From positions 350,450 through 414,449 of the forward strand of contig NZ_JAEUAW010000002.1 in assembly GCF_019511665.1 (NCBI RefSeq): DNA of 64,000 nucleotides. The letters are read 5' to 3'. The position numbers were made by a program, and so were the translations under genes. The notes below the pieces were generated by a model. That model was not told the DNA's origin. It saw only the letters and a list, made by a program, of their open reading frames with translations, and searched no databases. The first letter of the stretch is position 1, and each line of letters opens with the position of its first letter. The stretch is from Microbacterium jejuense. Its GTDB lineage: Bacteria; Actinomycetota; Actinomycetes; Actinomycetales; Microbacteriaceae. Shown here one piece after another: positions 8,794 to 17,446 of the stretch.

Positions 8794-10400
8794 CGGCGCG
8801 GGGCGCCGACGAGCCGGAGGCGCCGCCCGATGCTCCGACGCCGATGGCTGAGGGGTGGCACGATCCCGCGACGGCCTGGCGCGACCCGCTGAGTGCGTGG
8901 CAGGGCGACGGCACGGCGACGCGGGCGCCGGACCCCGAGGGTGTCGTCGCCCTGGTCAGCGACACCTGGCCGCGGGCGGATGCCGGGCTGCAGATCACCG
9001 GCGGCGGCGCGGTCGCTGTCGACACCGACACGCTGCGGACGACCGCGACCGCGTTCACGACGGCCGCGAGCGAACTCGAGGCGATCGGGCTCCGACTGGG
9101 GTCGGTGCAGAACATGCTGCTGGGCACCTGGGGCGACGCCGACGAGGTCGTGGCGGCGGCATCCGTCCTCGGCACCCGCCTGCACGAGACGGGCGCCGAG
9201 GCCGTGGGGATCGCCGCGGCGCTGCGCGAGGCCGCAGCGGTGTACGAGGTCGTCGAGATCGACATCGCGCTGCGAGCGGCCGCGCTGGCCGGCGACGCCG
9301 ACGCCTCCGCGCGGCTCGAGGCCCGGCGGGCGGACGTCCTCTCGCGCTACCCGGAGGCGGGCGAGCGCGCGGCGCTCGCCGCGTTCGAGCGCAGCGTCAT
9401 GTGGCCCGGCGAGCTCGTGCGCCAGGGCACGCAGTGGGGTGTCGGCGTCGGCGACACCTTCAGTGAACCGGGAGCGGTGTGGGGCGGGCTCGCCGTCGGG
9501 CTGGGCACCATCGGCGGTGCGGCGCTGGTCGGCATCGGCGGGACCGGGCTCGTGCGCAGGGATGCGCGGCTGACGGGCGCGGCGGGGCCGGTCGTCGTGA
9601 CGGCGGTGACGCCCGAGGGACCGCCGGGCGTGCGGGCGGGCGTCGCGCCCGGTGCGGCCGCGACCGGCGGCGTCGGCCAGGCCGCGCCCACGTCGTGGCG
9701 ACCGCCCGCGGCCGTCGCGCCGCAGAGCCTCGCGGCGGCGGCATCCCGCATCCCCGGCGACGGCGCCGCGCGCGTGCGCGTCGAGAAGTACACGATGCCC
9801 GACGGCTCGAAGCAGTTCGCGCTCTACATCGCGGGGATGCAGTCCGCCGACGTGGCGTGCGGCGACGACCCGTGGGACAACGAGTCGAACCTGCAGCTGT
9901 ACTCCGGGCGGATGTCGGACTCGTACGCCGCGACGCAGGCCGCGCTCACCGCCGCGGGGGCCGAGGCGGGCGACGCGGTGCACGTCGTGGCGTTCTCGCA
10001 GGGCGGCATGATCGGCGCGCACCTGGCCGTCGAGGGCGGGTACGACGTCCAGACGCTGGTGTCGCTGGGGTCGCCCGTCGAAGCCGACGTGGGGGCGGGC
10101 ACCCTGAGCGTCGCCATCCGCCACACCGACGACCCCGTCGCCGGGCTGGCCGGCGGCGGCGCGCTGGGCGGCGTGGGCGCGCCCGGCAGCTTCGTGGCCG
10201 AGCGCGTGTACGACCCCGCCACCGCCCTGGAGGACGCCGCTCTCCCCGCGCACCGGCTGACCGCCTACGCCGAGACCGCCGCGATCGTCGATGCGTCCGG
10301 CGACCCGCGGGTCGCGGACGTGCACGCCGTGTTCGAGGGTCTCGCGCAGGCCGAGGCCGTCGAGGTCAGCGAGTACGCCGCCGTCCGCGGCGACCGCTGA
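8790..10400 (+). CDS. Alpha/beta hydrolase with ESX-like helical N-terminal domain
   Basis: 536 aa. Residues ~60-200 are helical and repetitive in Ala/Glu (TTATAFTTAASELEAIGLRL, ALREAAAVYEVVEI), resembling the N-terminal domain of WXG/LXG-type secreted effectors. A glycine-rich hydrophobic stretch (GLAVGLGTIGGAALVGIGG, near 235) and a Pro/Ala linker follow. The C-terminal part holds an alpha/beta-hydrolase nucleophile elbow HVVAFSQGGMIG with Ser403; an acid and His are plausible in IRHTDDPVAG. No Sec signal is seen. It overlaps the small helical gene upstream. Candidate type VII-like effector or surface lipase/esterase; substrate unknown. Confidence 0.65.
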   Translation: MTARGADEPEAPPDAPTPMAEGWHDPATAWRDPLSAWQGDGTATRAPDPEGVVALVSDTWPRADAGLQITGGGAVAVDTDTLRTTATAFTTAASELEAIGLRLGSVQNMLLGTWGDADEVVAAASVLGTRLHETGAEAVGIAAALREAAAVYEVVEIDIALRAAALAGDADASARLEARRADVLSRYPEAGERAALAAFERSVMWPGELVRQGTQWGVGVGDTFSEPGAVWGGLAVGLGTIGGAALVGIGGTGLVRRDARLTGAAGPVVVTAVTPEGPPGVRAGVAPGAAATGGVGQAAPTSWRPPAAVAPQSLAAAASRIPGDGAARVRVEKYTMPDGSKQFALYIAGMQSADVACGDDPWDNESNLQLYSGRMSDSYAATQAALTAAGAEAGDAVHVVAFSQGGMIGAHLAVEGGYDVQTLVSLGSPVEADVGAGTLSVAIRHTDDPVAGLAGGGALGGVGAPGSFVAERVYDPATALEDAALPAHRLTAYAETAAIVDASGDPRVADVHAVFEGLAQAEAVEVSEYAAVRGDR

Positions 10401-10401
10401 G

Positions 10402-10791
10402 TCAGTCCTTCTTGGGGCGCAGGAAGATGCCGAAGATCCAGTTGATGAGCGAGATGATGATCGCCGCCACGACGCCCCACCAGAAGTCCTCGACGCGCAG
10501 GCCCCAGTTCCACCAGTGCGTGAGCCACGCCGTCAGCCACAGCAGGAACGCGTTGATGAGGAGCCCGATGAGGCCCAGCGTCAGGATGTACAGCGGGAAC
10601 GCGAGCACCTTGATGACGGTGCCGATGATCGTGTTCACGATCGCGAAGATGGCGGCGACGATGAGGAGCGTCAGCACCAGCTGGAGCGTGTCGCCCGGCG
10701 GGAACGGCACGACGGTGACCTGGAGCGCCGGGATCAGGGTGACCACCCAGATCGCGAACGCATTGACGACGACGCGGATGAGGAAGCCCAT
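10402..10791 (-). CDS. Phage-holin family 4 (YvlD-like) membrane protein
   Basis: 129 aa, ATG start. Four hydrophobic segments: FLIRVVVNAFAIWVVTLI, VLTLLIVAAIFAIVNTIIG, FPLYILTLGLIGLLINAFLL and GVVAAIIISLINWIFGIFL. The NTIIG...FPLYILTLGLIGLLINA core is the hallmark of the actinobacterial holin family 4 / YvlD group. Despite the name, chromosomal members are not usually prophage genes, and no phage gene is nearby; their role in envelope stress is unclear. The last residues are basic (LRPKKD). Converges with the alpha/beta hydrolase gene with only one nucleotide between stops. Confidence 0.85.
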   Translation of the reverse strand: MGFLIRVVVNAFAIWVVTLIPALQVTVVPFPPGDTLQLVLTLLIVAAIFAIVNTIIGTVIKVLAFPLYILTLGLIGLLINAFLLWLTAWLTHWWNWGLRVEDFWWGVVAAIIISLINWIFGIFLRPKKD

Positions 10792-10938
10792 AGTCCGGCC
10801 AGTCTTCCACGCCGGAGCAGCCGGGGCGAGGGGTTCCCGGCGACGCGTGTCGGCGCGTCTCGGCGCCTCGCGCGGAGCGATGCGGCTCTCAGGCGCGCGG
10901 GGTGCGGCATCCCTCTCCTCCGCCGTGCCGCCGGTTCG

Positions 10939-10944
10939 TAGACT
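10939..10944 (+). promoter_or_regulatory. TAGACT -10 box, leaderless hisC promoter
   Basis: TAGACT followed by 6 nt and the GTG start of hisC. The spacing predicts transcription starting at or next to the start codon, explaining the missing ribosome site. Confidence 0.6.
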
Positions 10945-10950
10945 GGGCCG

Positions 10951-12063
10951 GTGACCGACGCGCCTGAGTTCCCCGTCCGCGTGCGCCCCGAGGTCGCCGC
11001 GCTTCCCCCGTACAAGCAGGGCAAGCAGGCCGGCGCCGAGGCGTTCAAGCTCTCCAGCAACGAGAACCCCTTCGATCCGCTGCCCGGGGTGCTCGGGCGC
11101 GTGCAGGCCGCGACCGCGCTGAACCGCTACCCCGACGCGACGGCCGCACGCCTGCGCGAGCGGCTCGGCGAACGCTACGGCGTCGGGGCCGACGGCGTGC
11201 ACATCGGCGCGGGGAGCGTGTCGATCCTCGCGCAGCTGGTGCAGGCGACCGCCGGACCGGGCGACGAGGTCATGTACGCCTGGCGCTCGTTCGAGGCGTA
11301 CCCGTGGCTGGCCGTCGTCGCCGGTGCAACCGCCGTGCAGGTACCGCTCGCCGCGGGCGCGCGGCACGACCTCGACGCGATGGCCGCCGCCGTCACCGAC
11401 CGCACGCGGGCGATCATCGTGTGCAGCCCCAACAACCCGACGGGCCCGATCGTCACGCAGGCCGAGTTCGACGACTTCATCGCGAAGGTGCCGTCCGACA
11501 TCCTGGTGATCCTCGATGAGGCGTACGCGGAGTTCGTCACCGACCCCGACGCCGTGCACGGCGAGGCGGTGCTGGCGAGCGGTGCGCACCCCAACGTCGT
11601 CGTGCTGCGCACCTTCTCGAAGGCGTACGGCCTGGCGGGCCTACGCGTCGGATACGCCGTCGGCCACCCCCGCATCCTCGACGCGGCGCGCAGCACCGCG
11701 ATCCCGCTGTCGGTGACCGCGTTCGGCGAAGAGGCGGCCCTGGCGAGCCTGGAGGTCGAGGACGAGCTGCTCGAGCGGGTCGGCGTCATCGCGGAACGCC
11801 GCGATCGCCTGGCGGCGGCGCTGCGCGCGGCCGGCTGGGCCGTCCCGGACGCGCAGGGCAACTTCGTGTGGCTGCCCGCCGGCGACGAGACGCTCGCCAT
11901 CGCGGGGGCGTTCGAAGAGGCAGGGCTGATCGTCCGGCCGTTCGCCGGTGACGGTATCCGCATCTCGGTCGGCGAAGAAGAGTCTGTCGATAAGGTCCTA
12001 CGGATCGCGGAATCCGTTGTGAAGGACCTCCCAGAAGGCCACGCGGGACGCGGGCTAGCGTAG
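10951..12063 (+). CDS. hisC: Histidinol-phosphate aminotransferase
   Basis: 370-aa class I/II aminotransferase that converts imidazole-acetol phosphate to histidinol phosphate in histidine synthesis. Motifs: KLSSNENPF near the N-terminus, [19 protein letters not shown], and the PLP lysine K224 in [17 protein letters not shown]-terminal IRISVGEEE. Actinobacterial genes of this type outside the his operon can also act on aromatic oxoacids, so the exact substrate is not certain. No his gene is adjacent; it is followed after 4 nt by the 2-oxoacid dehydrogenase cluster. The start GTG fits a leaderless transcript. Confidence 0.88.
   Translation: MTDAPEFPVRVRPEVAALPPYKQGKQAGAEAFKLSSNENPFDPLPGVLGRVQAATALNRYPDATAARLRERLGERYGVGADGVHIGAGSVSILAQLVQATAGPGDEVMYAWRSFEAYPWLAVVAGATAVQVPLAAGARHDLDAMAAAVTDRTRAIIVCSPNNPTGPIVTQAEFDDFIAKVPSDILVILDEAYAEFVTDPDAVHGEAVLASGAHPNVVVLRTFSKAYGLAGLRVGYAVGHPRILDAARSTAIPLSVTAFGEEAALASLEVEDELLERVGVIAERRDRLAAALRAAGWAVPDAQGNFVWLPAGDETLAIAGAFEEAGLIVRPFAGDGIRISVGEEESVDKVLRIAESVVKDLPEGHAGRGLA
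12056..12061 (+). promoter_or_regulatory. TAGCGT -10 box for E1 alpha, overlapping hisC stop
   Basis: TAGCGT lies 6 nt before the GTG of the E1 alpha gene, the same spacing as other leaderless starts in the window. Its last T is the first base of the hisC stop codon, so E1 genes may have their own promoter. Confidence 0.45.
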
Positions 12064-12067
12064 AACG

Positions 12068-13249
12068 GTGACCCCGCCTGAAGACTCGGTGCTGACCGAC
12101 GCCACGGCAACGGACGCCGGTACGTCGGCCACCGACACCACCACCGTCCGCTTCCTCGATGCGGACGGGACGTTCGCGCCCACGCCCGCCGCCGAGCGGT
12201 ACCGCGAGGCCGTCGACGGTCTCAGTGACGCCGACCTCGAGACCTTCTACCGCGACATGGCGGTGATCCGCGCCTTCGACGTGCAGGCCACCAACCTCCA
12301 GCGGCAGGGGCAACTCGCCCTGTGGCCGCCGAGCTACGGCCAGGAGGCGGCGCAGGTCGGCTCCGCCCGCGCCGCACGCGCCCAGGACCACCTGTTCCCG
12401 TCCTACCGCGAGCACGTCGTGACGAAGATCCGCGGCGTCGACCCGATCGACATCGTCCGGGTCATGCGCGGCCTCTCGCACGGCGGGTGGGATCCGAGCG
12501 ACCCGAAGAACGGCAACACGCACATCTACACGCTCGTGCTCGGCTCGCAGACGCTGCACGCCACCGGCTTCGGCATGGGGCTCGTCTTCGACGGCCGCTG
12601 CGGCACCGGCGACCCCGAGCGCGACGAGGCCGTCATCGTCTACTACGGCGACGGCGCGTCGAGCCAGGGCGACGTCCACGAGGCGATGGTGTTCGCCGCG
12701 AGCTACCGCACCCCCGAGGTGTTCTTCCTGCAGAACAACCAGTGGGCGATCTCGGTGCCGGTGGCCACGCAGTCGCGGTCGCCGCTGTACAGGCGCGGGG
12801 AGGGCTACGGCATGCCGAGCATCCGCATCGACGGCAACGACGTGCTGGCCAGCTGGGCCGTCACGCGCGCCGCGCTCGACGAGGCGCGCGCCGGCGAGGG
12901 TCCGCGTGCCATCGAGGCGATGACCTACCGCCTCGGCGCCCACACCACGAGCGACGACCCCACGAAGTACCGCACGTCCGACGAAGAGGAGTCGTGGCGC
13001 CGACGCGACCCGATCGCCCGCATGCAGGCGTTCCTCCGAGGCCGCGGTGCGTCCGACGCGTTCTTCGCGGACGTGGATGCCGAGGCTCAGGCTCTCGCCG
13101 ACGACGTGCGTGAGCGCACCAATGCACTGGGAGGCCTCGACGCCGACACGATGTTCGCGCACGTCTACTCCGAGGAGCATCCCCTGATCGACCAGCAGCG
13201 TCAGTGGCTCGCCGCGTACGAGGCATCCTTCGAGGGAGGCCAGGCGTGA
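12068..13249 (+). CDS. 2-oxoacid (pyruvate/branched-chain) dehydrogenase E1 alpha subunit
   Basis: 393 aa. E1 alpha of a thiamine-diphosphate 2-oxoacid dehydrogenase. The TPP/Mg motif begins at G194-D195-G196 (YYGDGASSQGDVHEA) and ends at N223-N224 (FFLQNNQWAISVPV). The phosphorylation-loop equivalent is in YRLGAHTTSDDPTKYR. Separate alpha and beta chains indicate the branched-chain/heterotetrameric PDH type rather than the AceE type. Substrate could be pyruvate or branched-chain 2-oxoacids, the latter used to prime branched fatty acids; sequence alone does not decide. It overlaps the beta gene by 4 nt (GTGA). Confidence 0.92.
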   Translation: MTPPEDSVLTDATATDAGTSATDTTTVRFLDADGTFAPTPAAERYREAVDGLSDADLETFYRDMAVIRAFDVQATNLQRQGQLALWPPSYGQEAAQVGSARAARAQDHLFPSYREHVVTKIRGVDPIDIVRVMRGLSHGGWDPSDPKNGNTHIYTLVLGSQTLHATGFGMGLVFDGRCGTGDPERDEAVIVYYGDGASSQGDVHEAMVFAASYRTPEVFFLQNNQWAISVPVATQSRSPLYRRGEGYGMPSIRIDGNDVLASWAVTRAALDEARAGEGPRAIEAMTYRLGAHTTSDDPTKYRTSDEEESWRRRDPIARMQAFLRGRGASDAFFADVDAEAQALADDVRERTNALGGLDADTMFAHVYSEEHPLIDQQRQWLAAYEASFEGGQA

Positions 13250-14229
13250 CGGGCATCGAGACGCTCCCGCTCAGCCGCGCGATCAACGCCGGCCTGCGCG
13301 AGGCGCTCGCCGGCAGCGACCGCGTGCTGCTGATGGGCGAGGACATCGGCAAGCTCGGCGGCGTGTTCCGCGTCACCGAGGGGCTGCAGGCCGAGTTCGG
13401 CGAGCAGCGCGTGCTCGACACGCCCCTGGCGGAGTCGGGTCTGGTCGGCACCGCGATCGGCCTCGCGATGGCCGGGTTCCGCCCGGTCGTCGAGATCCAG
13501 TTCGACGGCTTCGTGTTCCCGGCCTTCGACCAGATCACGACGCAGCTGGCCAAGCTCACCAACCGGCACGAGGGCGCGCTGCAGATGCCCGTCGTGATCC
13601 GCATCCCCTACGGCGGGCACATCGGCGCGGTCGAGCACCACCAGGAGAGCCCCGAGGCGTACTTCACCCACACGCCGGGTCTGCGGGTCGTCAGCCCGTC
13701 GACGCCGAACGACGGCTACTGGATGATCCAGGACGCCATCGCGTCGCCCGACCCGGTGATCTTCCTCGAGCCGAAGAGCAAGTACTGGCAGAAGGGCGAG
13801 GTCGACACGAACGCCCGCGCGCTGCCGCTGCACGCGTCGCGCGTGGTCCGCCGCGGCACCGACGTCACGCTCGTCGGCCACGGCGCCATGGTGACGACGA
13901 TGCTGCAGGCCGCTGCGCTGGCAGAGTCCGAGGGCACCAGCATCGAGGTCGTCGACCTGCGCTCGCTGTCGCCGATCGACTACGGCCCCATCCTCGAGTC
14001 CGTCCGCCGCACCGGCCGCATGGTCTACGCGCAGGAGGCGCAGGGCTTCACGTCGCTCGGCTCCGAGGTCGCGGCGACCGTCATGGAGCAGGCGTTCTAC
14101 GCGCTGGAGGCCCCGGTGCTGCGCGTGTCGGGCTTCGACGTGCCCTTCCCCCCGGCCAAGCTCGAAGGCGTCTACCTGCCGGACGCCGACCGCATCCTCG
14201 AGGCCGTCGACCGGTCCCTCGCCTACTGA
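13246..14229 (+). CDS. 2-oxoacid dehydrogenase E1 beta subunit
   Basis: 327 aa from the GTG in the overlap with E1 alpha; a GAGGGAGG ribosome site lies just upstream inside the alpha gene. Conserved transketolase-type segments include VLLMGEDIGKLGGVF, DTPLAESGLVGTAIGLAM, QFDGFVFPAFDQI, RIPYGGHIGAVEHH (active-site His) and the C-terminal VYAQEAQGFTSLGSEV and GFDVPFPPAKLE. Pairs with the alpha subunit to form the alpha2beta2 E1 enzyme that decarboxylates a 2-oxoacid and acylates the lipoyl group on E2. The E2 gene follows after 114 nt. Confidence 0.93.
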   Translation: MTGIETLPLSRAINAGLREALAGSDRVLLMGEDIGKLGGVFRVTEGLQAEFGEQRVLDTPLAESGLVGTAIGLAMAGFRPVVEIQFDGFVFPAFDQITTQLAKLTNRHEGALQMPVVIRIPYGGHIGAVEHHQESPEAYFTHTPGLRVVSPSTPNDGYWMIQDAIASPDPVIFLEPKSKYWQKGEVDTNARALPLHASRVVRRGTDVTLVGHGAMVTTMLQAAALAESEGTSIEVVDLRSLSPIDYGPILESVRRTGRMVYAQEAQGFTSLGSEVAATVMEQAFYALEAPVLRVSGFDVPFPPAKLEGVYLPDADRILEAVDRSLAY

Positions 14230-14257
14230 CCCCCGTCCTCCCTCTCGCCCTCCGATG

Positions 14258-14303
14258 TTGACTTGGCGTATATGTACGACACGCCGGGCGTGTCGCGTAC
14301 ATT
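14258..14303 (+). promoter_or_regulatory. Promoter/operator region of the E2 gene
   Basis: A TTGACT -35-like box at 14258-14263 and a TACATT -10-like box at 14298-14303 flank a strong inverted repeat at 14274-14300: outer GTAC/GTAC and inner CGACACGCC/GGCGTGTCG around one central G. The palindrome is well placed for a repressor of E2 expression. The two boxes are too far apart to form one promoter, so only one may be used. Confidence 0.45.
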
Positions 14304-14343
14304 CAAGGCAAGTCACGGAGCGCGCAGGGCGAAAGGAACTCGC

Positions 14344-15711
14344 ATGAGCACCCAGACATTCGTCCTCCCCGACGTCGGTGAAGGACTCACCGAGGCCGAG
14401 ATCGTGCAGTGGCGCGTCGCACCCGGCGACAGCGTCGCCGTCAACGACGTGCTGGTCGAGATCGAGACCGCGAAGTCGCTCGTCGAGCTGCCGTCGCCGT
14501 TCTCGGGCACCGTGGGCGAACTGCTCGCGGCCGAGGGCGACACCGTCGACGTGGGCGCCCCGATCATCACGATCGCCTCCGGCGCGGGAGTGGATGCCTC
14601 GTCCCCGGCGACCGTCGGACAGTCCGAGCACGGCGAGCCCGCCGACGCGGACGGCGACAAGGGCGAGGGCGCGGTGCTGGTCGGGTACGGGACCGGCGGG
14701 CACGTGCAGTCGCGTCGCCGCAAGCCGGCAGCGCCGGCCGAGGAGCGGGTGGCGGCATCCGTCGGCGTCGTCGCCAAGCCGCCGATCCGCAAGCTCGCGC
14801 GGGACCTGGGGGTCGACCTCGCCGCCGTCACGCCCAGCGGCCCCGCCGGCGAGGTGACCCGCGACGACGTCGTCAAGCACGCGTCGCAGGCGAGCGTGTT
14901 CCGCAACATCGAGACGCCCGAGTGGGGCGACGTGCGCGAGGAGACGATCCCCGCGCCGGCGCGCACGGCGCCCGTCGTGGCGCCCGCCACTCCCGCGCCG
15001 GACGCCGCGGGCCGCGAGGAGACCATCGCCGTCAAGGGCGTGCGCAAGGCCACCTCGTCGGCCATGGTGCAGTCGGCCTACTCGGCGCCGCACGTGTCGG
15101 TGTGGACCGACGTCGACGCCACGCGCACGATGGAGCTCGTCAAGCGGCTGAAGGCTTCGCCGGACTTCGCCGACATCCGCGTCTCGCCGCTGCTCATCAT
15201 GGCGCGCGCCGTGATCTGGGCGACGCGCCGCACGCCGATGGTGAACGCCGCATGGGTCGATGCCGAGGGCGGTGCCGAGATCCGCGTGCGCCGCTACGTC
15301 AACCTCGGCATCGCGGCCGCCACCCCGCGCGGCCTCCTGGTGCCCAACATCAAGGACGCGCAGGACCTGTCGATGCGTGAGCTCGCCAAGGCGCTCGAGA
15401 AGCTCACCCTGACGGCGCGCGAGGGCAGGACGACCCCCGCCGATCAGCAGGGCGGCACCATCACGATCACGAACATCGGCGTGTTCGGGATGGATGCCGG
15501 CACGCCGATCATCAATCCCGGCGAGTCCGGCATCGTCGCCCTCGGCACGATCCGGCAGAAGCCGTGGGTCGTCGACGGCGAGGTGCGTCCCCGCTTCGTG
15601 ACGACGGTCGCGGGCTCGTTCGACCACCGTGTGATCGACGGCGACGGGATGTCGCGCTTCATCGCCGACGTGGCGTCGATCCTCGAAGAGCCCGCCCTGC
15701 TGTTGGACTGA
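14344..15711 (+). CDS. Dihydrolipoamide acyltransferase (E2) of 2-oxoacid dehydrogenase
   Basis: 455 aa from the ATG preceded by GAAAGGA; an earlier in-frame ATG would add residues from the promoter region. Order: one lipoyl domain (1-80) with lipoyl lysine K44 in [10 protein letters not shown], linker, peripheral subunit-binding domain about 144-180 ([17 protein letters not shown]), a Pro/Ala linker, and a catalytic core with [12 protein letters not shown] (His428). A single lipoyl domain fits the branched-chain type. No E3 gene follows; the convergent neighbour is an unrelated membrane gene, so E3 must be supplied from elsewhere. Confidence 0.93.
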   Translation: MSTQTFVLPDVGEGLTEAEIVQWRVAPGDSVAVNDVLVEIETAKSLVELPSPFSGTVGELLAAEGDTVDVGAPIITIASGAGVDASSPATVGQSEHGEPADADGDKGEGAVLVGYGTGGHVQSRRRKPAAPAEERVAASVGVVAKPPIRKLARDLGVDLAAVTPSGPAGEVTRDDVVKHASQASVFRNIETPEWGDVREETIPAPARTAPVVAPATPAPDAAGREETIAVKGVRKATSSAMVQSAYSAPHVSVWTDVDATRTMELVKRLKASPDFADIRVSPLLIMARAVIWATRRTPMVNAAWVDAEGGAEIRVRRYVNLGIAAATPRGLLVPNIKDAQDLSMRELAKALEKLTLTAREGRTTPADQQGGTITITNIGVFGMDAGTPIINPGESGIVALGTIRQKPWVVDGEVRPRFVTTVAGSFDHRVIDGDGMSRFIADVASILEEPALLLD

Positions 15712-15717
15712 CGCGGG

Positions 15718-16362
15718 TCAGCGCACGGTCGGTGCGTCGTCCGTGTCGGCCGTGCGGTGGGCGTCGCGAAGAAGGGATGCCGGGGCCACCGACCGCGGCC
15801 GGCCGAGCGTCAGCAGCAGGGCGATGGCGCACAGGCCCCCGAGCGTGCCCGCAATCAGGTCTCCCATGGTGTCGACGAGACTGTCGAGCTGCGCGAACGT
15901 GCCGAGGATGTGGTCGCTCGCGAACTCGCAGATCTCCCACGCTGCGGCGAAGGCCATCGCCGTGAGCTGGATGACGAGAATTCCGAACCACGTCGGCAGC
16001 GAGACCTCGGTCCGCTCCTCGACGCGCCGCAGCCACAGCATGCCGATCCATGCGACCAGGACGCCCGAGTCGAAGTGGATGAGCGTGTCCCACTCGTCGA
16101 TCACCCAGTACACGTGCAGCGCGCTGCCCATGAACGGCCCGGCGACGATGAAGATCAGAAAGTGCAGCTGCAGCGCGCGCGGCAGCGTCGTGCGGAACAG
16201 CAGCTCGGCCGCCGCGGGCGCCCACATCGACAGTGCGAGCAGCACGGTGAGCAGCACCTCGACGTCGAGGCCTGCTGCCGCGAGCACGAGCGCCACCACG
16301 ATCACGGCCACCTGGAACGGCAGCGCCAGAAGCAGGGATCGGCGGATCGCCTTGAGACGCAC
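15718..16362 (-). CDS. DUF2238/YjdF-like integral membrane protein
   Basis: 214 aa with about six hydrophobic segments. The pattern DEWDTLIHFDSGVLVAW, then WEICEFASDHILGTFAQ and SLVDTMGDLIAGTLGGL, matches the DUF2238/YjdF type, with conserved Asp, His, Glu and Asp inside or beside membrane segments. Function of the family is not known. The polar C-terminus (RDAHRTADTDDAPTVR) is probably cytosolic. The gene ends 7 nt from the E2 stop on the other strand and starts near the znuA promoter, reading away from it. Confidence 0.7.
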   Translation of the reverse strand: MRLKAIRRSLLLALPFQVAVIVVALVLAAAGLDVEVLLTVLLALSMWAPAAAELLFRTTLPRALQLHFLIFIVAGPFMGSALHVYWVIDEWDTLIHFDSGVLVAWIGMLWLRRVEERTEVSLPTWFGILVIQLTAMAFAAAWEICEFASDHILGTFAQLDSLVDTMGDLIAGTLGGLCAIALLLTLGRPRSVAPASLLRDAHRTADTDDAPTVR

Positions 16363-16407
16363 GGCCCGACCCTAGCAGGCAGCGGCGATCGGCCGGCCGC
16401 GGCGATT

Positions 16408-16435
16408 TGAGAACGATTCTCATTAGCGTTAGGGT
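16408..16435 (+). promoter_or_regulatory. Zur/Fur-type box with -10 box, znuA promoter
   Basis: TGAGAACGATTCTCA at 16408-16422 has perfect 6-bp arms (TGAGAA/TTCTCA) around CGA and fits the actinobacterial Zur/Fur-family operator shape. TAGGGT at 16430-16435 lies 6 nt before the znuA ATG and fits the window's leaderless -10 pattern, which places the palindrome between -35 and -10. Binding here would block polymerase when zinc is sufficient. Confidence 0.75.
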
Positions 16436-16441
16436 CGAAGC

Positions 16442-17446
16442 ATGACCCCGACTCGACGTTCGATCACCCTGCTCGGCCTGGCCGCGGCATCCACCCTCGT
16501 CCTGGCCGGGTGCGCGAGCACCGCTCCGGCAGCAGGAGGCGACGGGCGCATCCAGATCGTCGCGTCGACGAACGTCTACGGTCAGATCGCCGAGGAGGTC
16601 GGCGGCGACCTCGTCGACGTCACCTCGATCGTGACCAACGCGTCGCAGGATCCTCACTCGTTCGAGCCGAGCGCGCGCGACCAGCTGGCTGTCTCGAAGG
16701 CCGACCTGCTGATCGAGAACGGGGGCGGCTACGACTCGTTCCTCGACGCCCTGATCGAGTCGAGCGGCACCGAGGCCCCCGTCGTCACGGCCGTCGAGCA
16801 TTCGCATGCGTGGGAGGACGCCACCGGAGAGGCGCACGACGAGAGCGATGCGGAGGGCGGCGCGACCGAAGCCGCCCACGACGACGAGCACGAGCATGAC
16901 CACGACCACGATCACATCGAGGGCTTCAACGAGCACGTCTGGTACGACCCGCACACCGTCGCGCACGTCGCCGAGGCGATCGCCGAAGAGCTCGGCGAGC
17001 TGAGCCCCGACGACGCCGCCACCTTCACCGCCAACGCCGAGGCGTTCGCCGGCGAGATCGACGGTCTGGAGGCCTCGCTCGACGAGATCGCGGCGGCGCA
17101 CGAGGGCGAGCAGGTGTTCGTCACCGAGCCGGTGCCGGTCTACCTGATCGAGGCGGCGGGCCTCGTCAACGCGACGCCCGAGGCCTTCAGCGAGGCGGTC
17201 GAAGAGGGGCAGGACGTGCCGCCGGCGACCCTGCTCGAGTCGCAGCAGCTCATCCGCGGCGGCGACGTGCGGCTCGTGATCACCAACGCGCAGACCGGCG
17301 GGGCCGAGACGCAGGCGGTGGTCGACGAGGCCGACGGGCTCGGCATCCCGGTGATCGCGTTTTCTGAAACGCTGCCCGAGGGGGAGACTTACATCTCGTG
17401 GATGCAGGCGAACATCGAGGCGATCAGCACGGCGCTGCAGGCGTGA
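16442..17446 (+). CDS. znuA: Zinc ABC transporter substrate-binding lipoprotein
   Basis: 334 aa. Lipoprotein signal with lipobox VLAGC near residue 23. The fold is the TroA/ZnuA cluster A-1 type: VASTNVYGQIAEEVGGD, DPHSFEPSARDQ (metal His), and VWYDPHTVAHVAEAI (metal His). Between about residues 119 and 162 lies an acidic His-rich loop with the run DDEHEHDHDHDHIEG, which is characteristic of zinc-specific members. The C-terminal VIAFSETLPEGETYISWM supplies another ligand region. It sits behind a Zur-type box and overlaps the ATPase gene by 4 nt. Manganese is less likely because of the His-rich loop. Confidence 0.92.
   Translation: MTPTRRSITLLGLAAASTLVLAGCASTAPAAGGDGRIQIVASTNVYGQIAEEVGGDLVDVTSIVTNASQDPHSFEPSARDQLAVSKADLLIENGGGYDSFLDALIESSGTEAPVVTAVEHSHAWEDATGEAHDESDAEGGATEAAHDDEHEHDHDHDHIEGFNEHVWYDPHTVAHVAEAIAEELGELSPDDAATFTANAEAFAGEIDGLEASLDEIAAAHEGEQVFVTEPVPVYLIEAAGLVNATPEAFSEAVEEGQDVPPATLLESQQLIRGGDVRLVITNAQTGGAETQAVVDEADGLGIPVIAFSETLPEGETYISWMQANIEAISTALQA

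Noticed and set aside
10402..10791. Prophage remnant suggested by a holin-family gene
   Set aside because: The YvlD/holin 4 family is a common chromosomal membrane protein in actinobacteria, and no other phage gene or attachment site is nearby.
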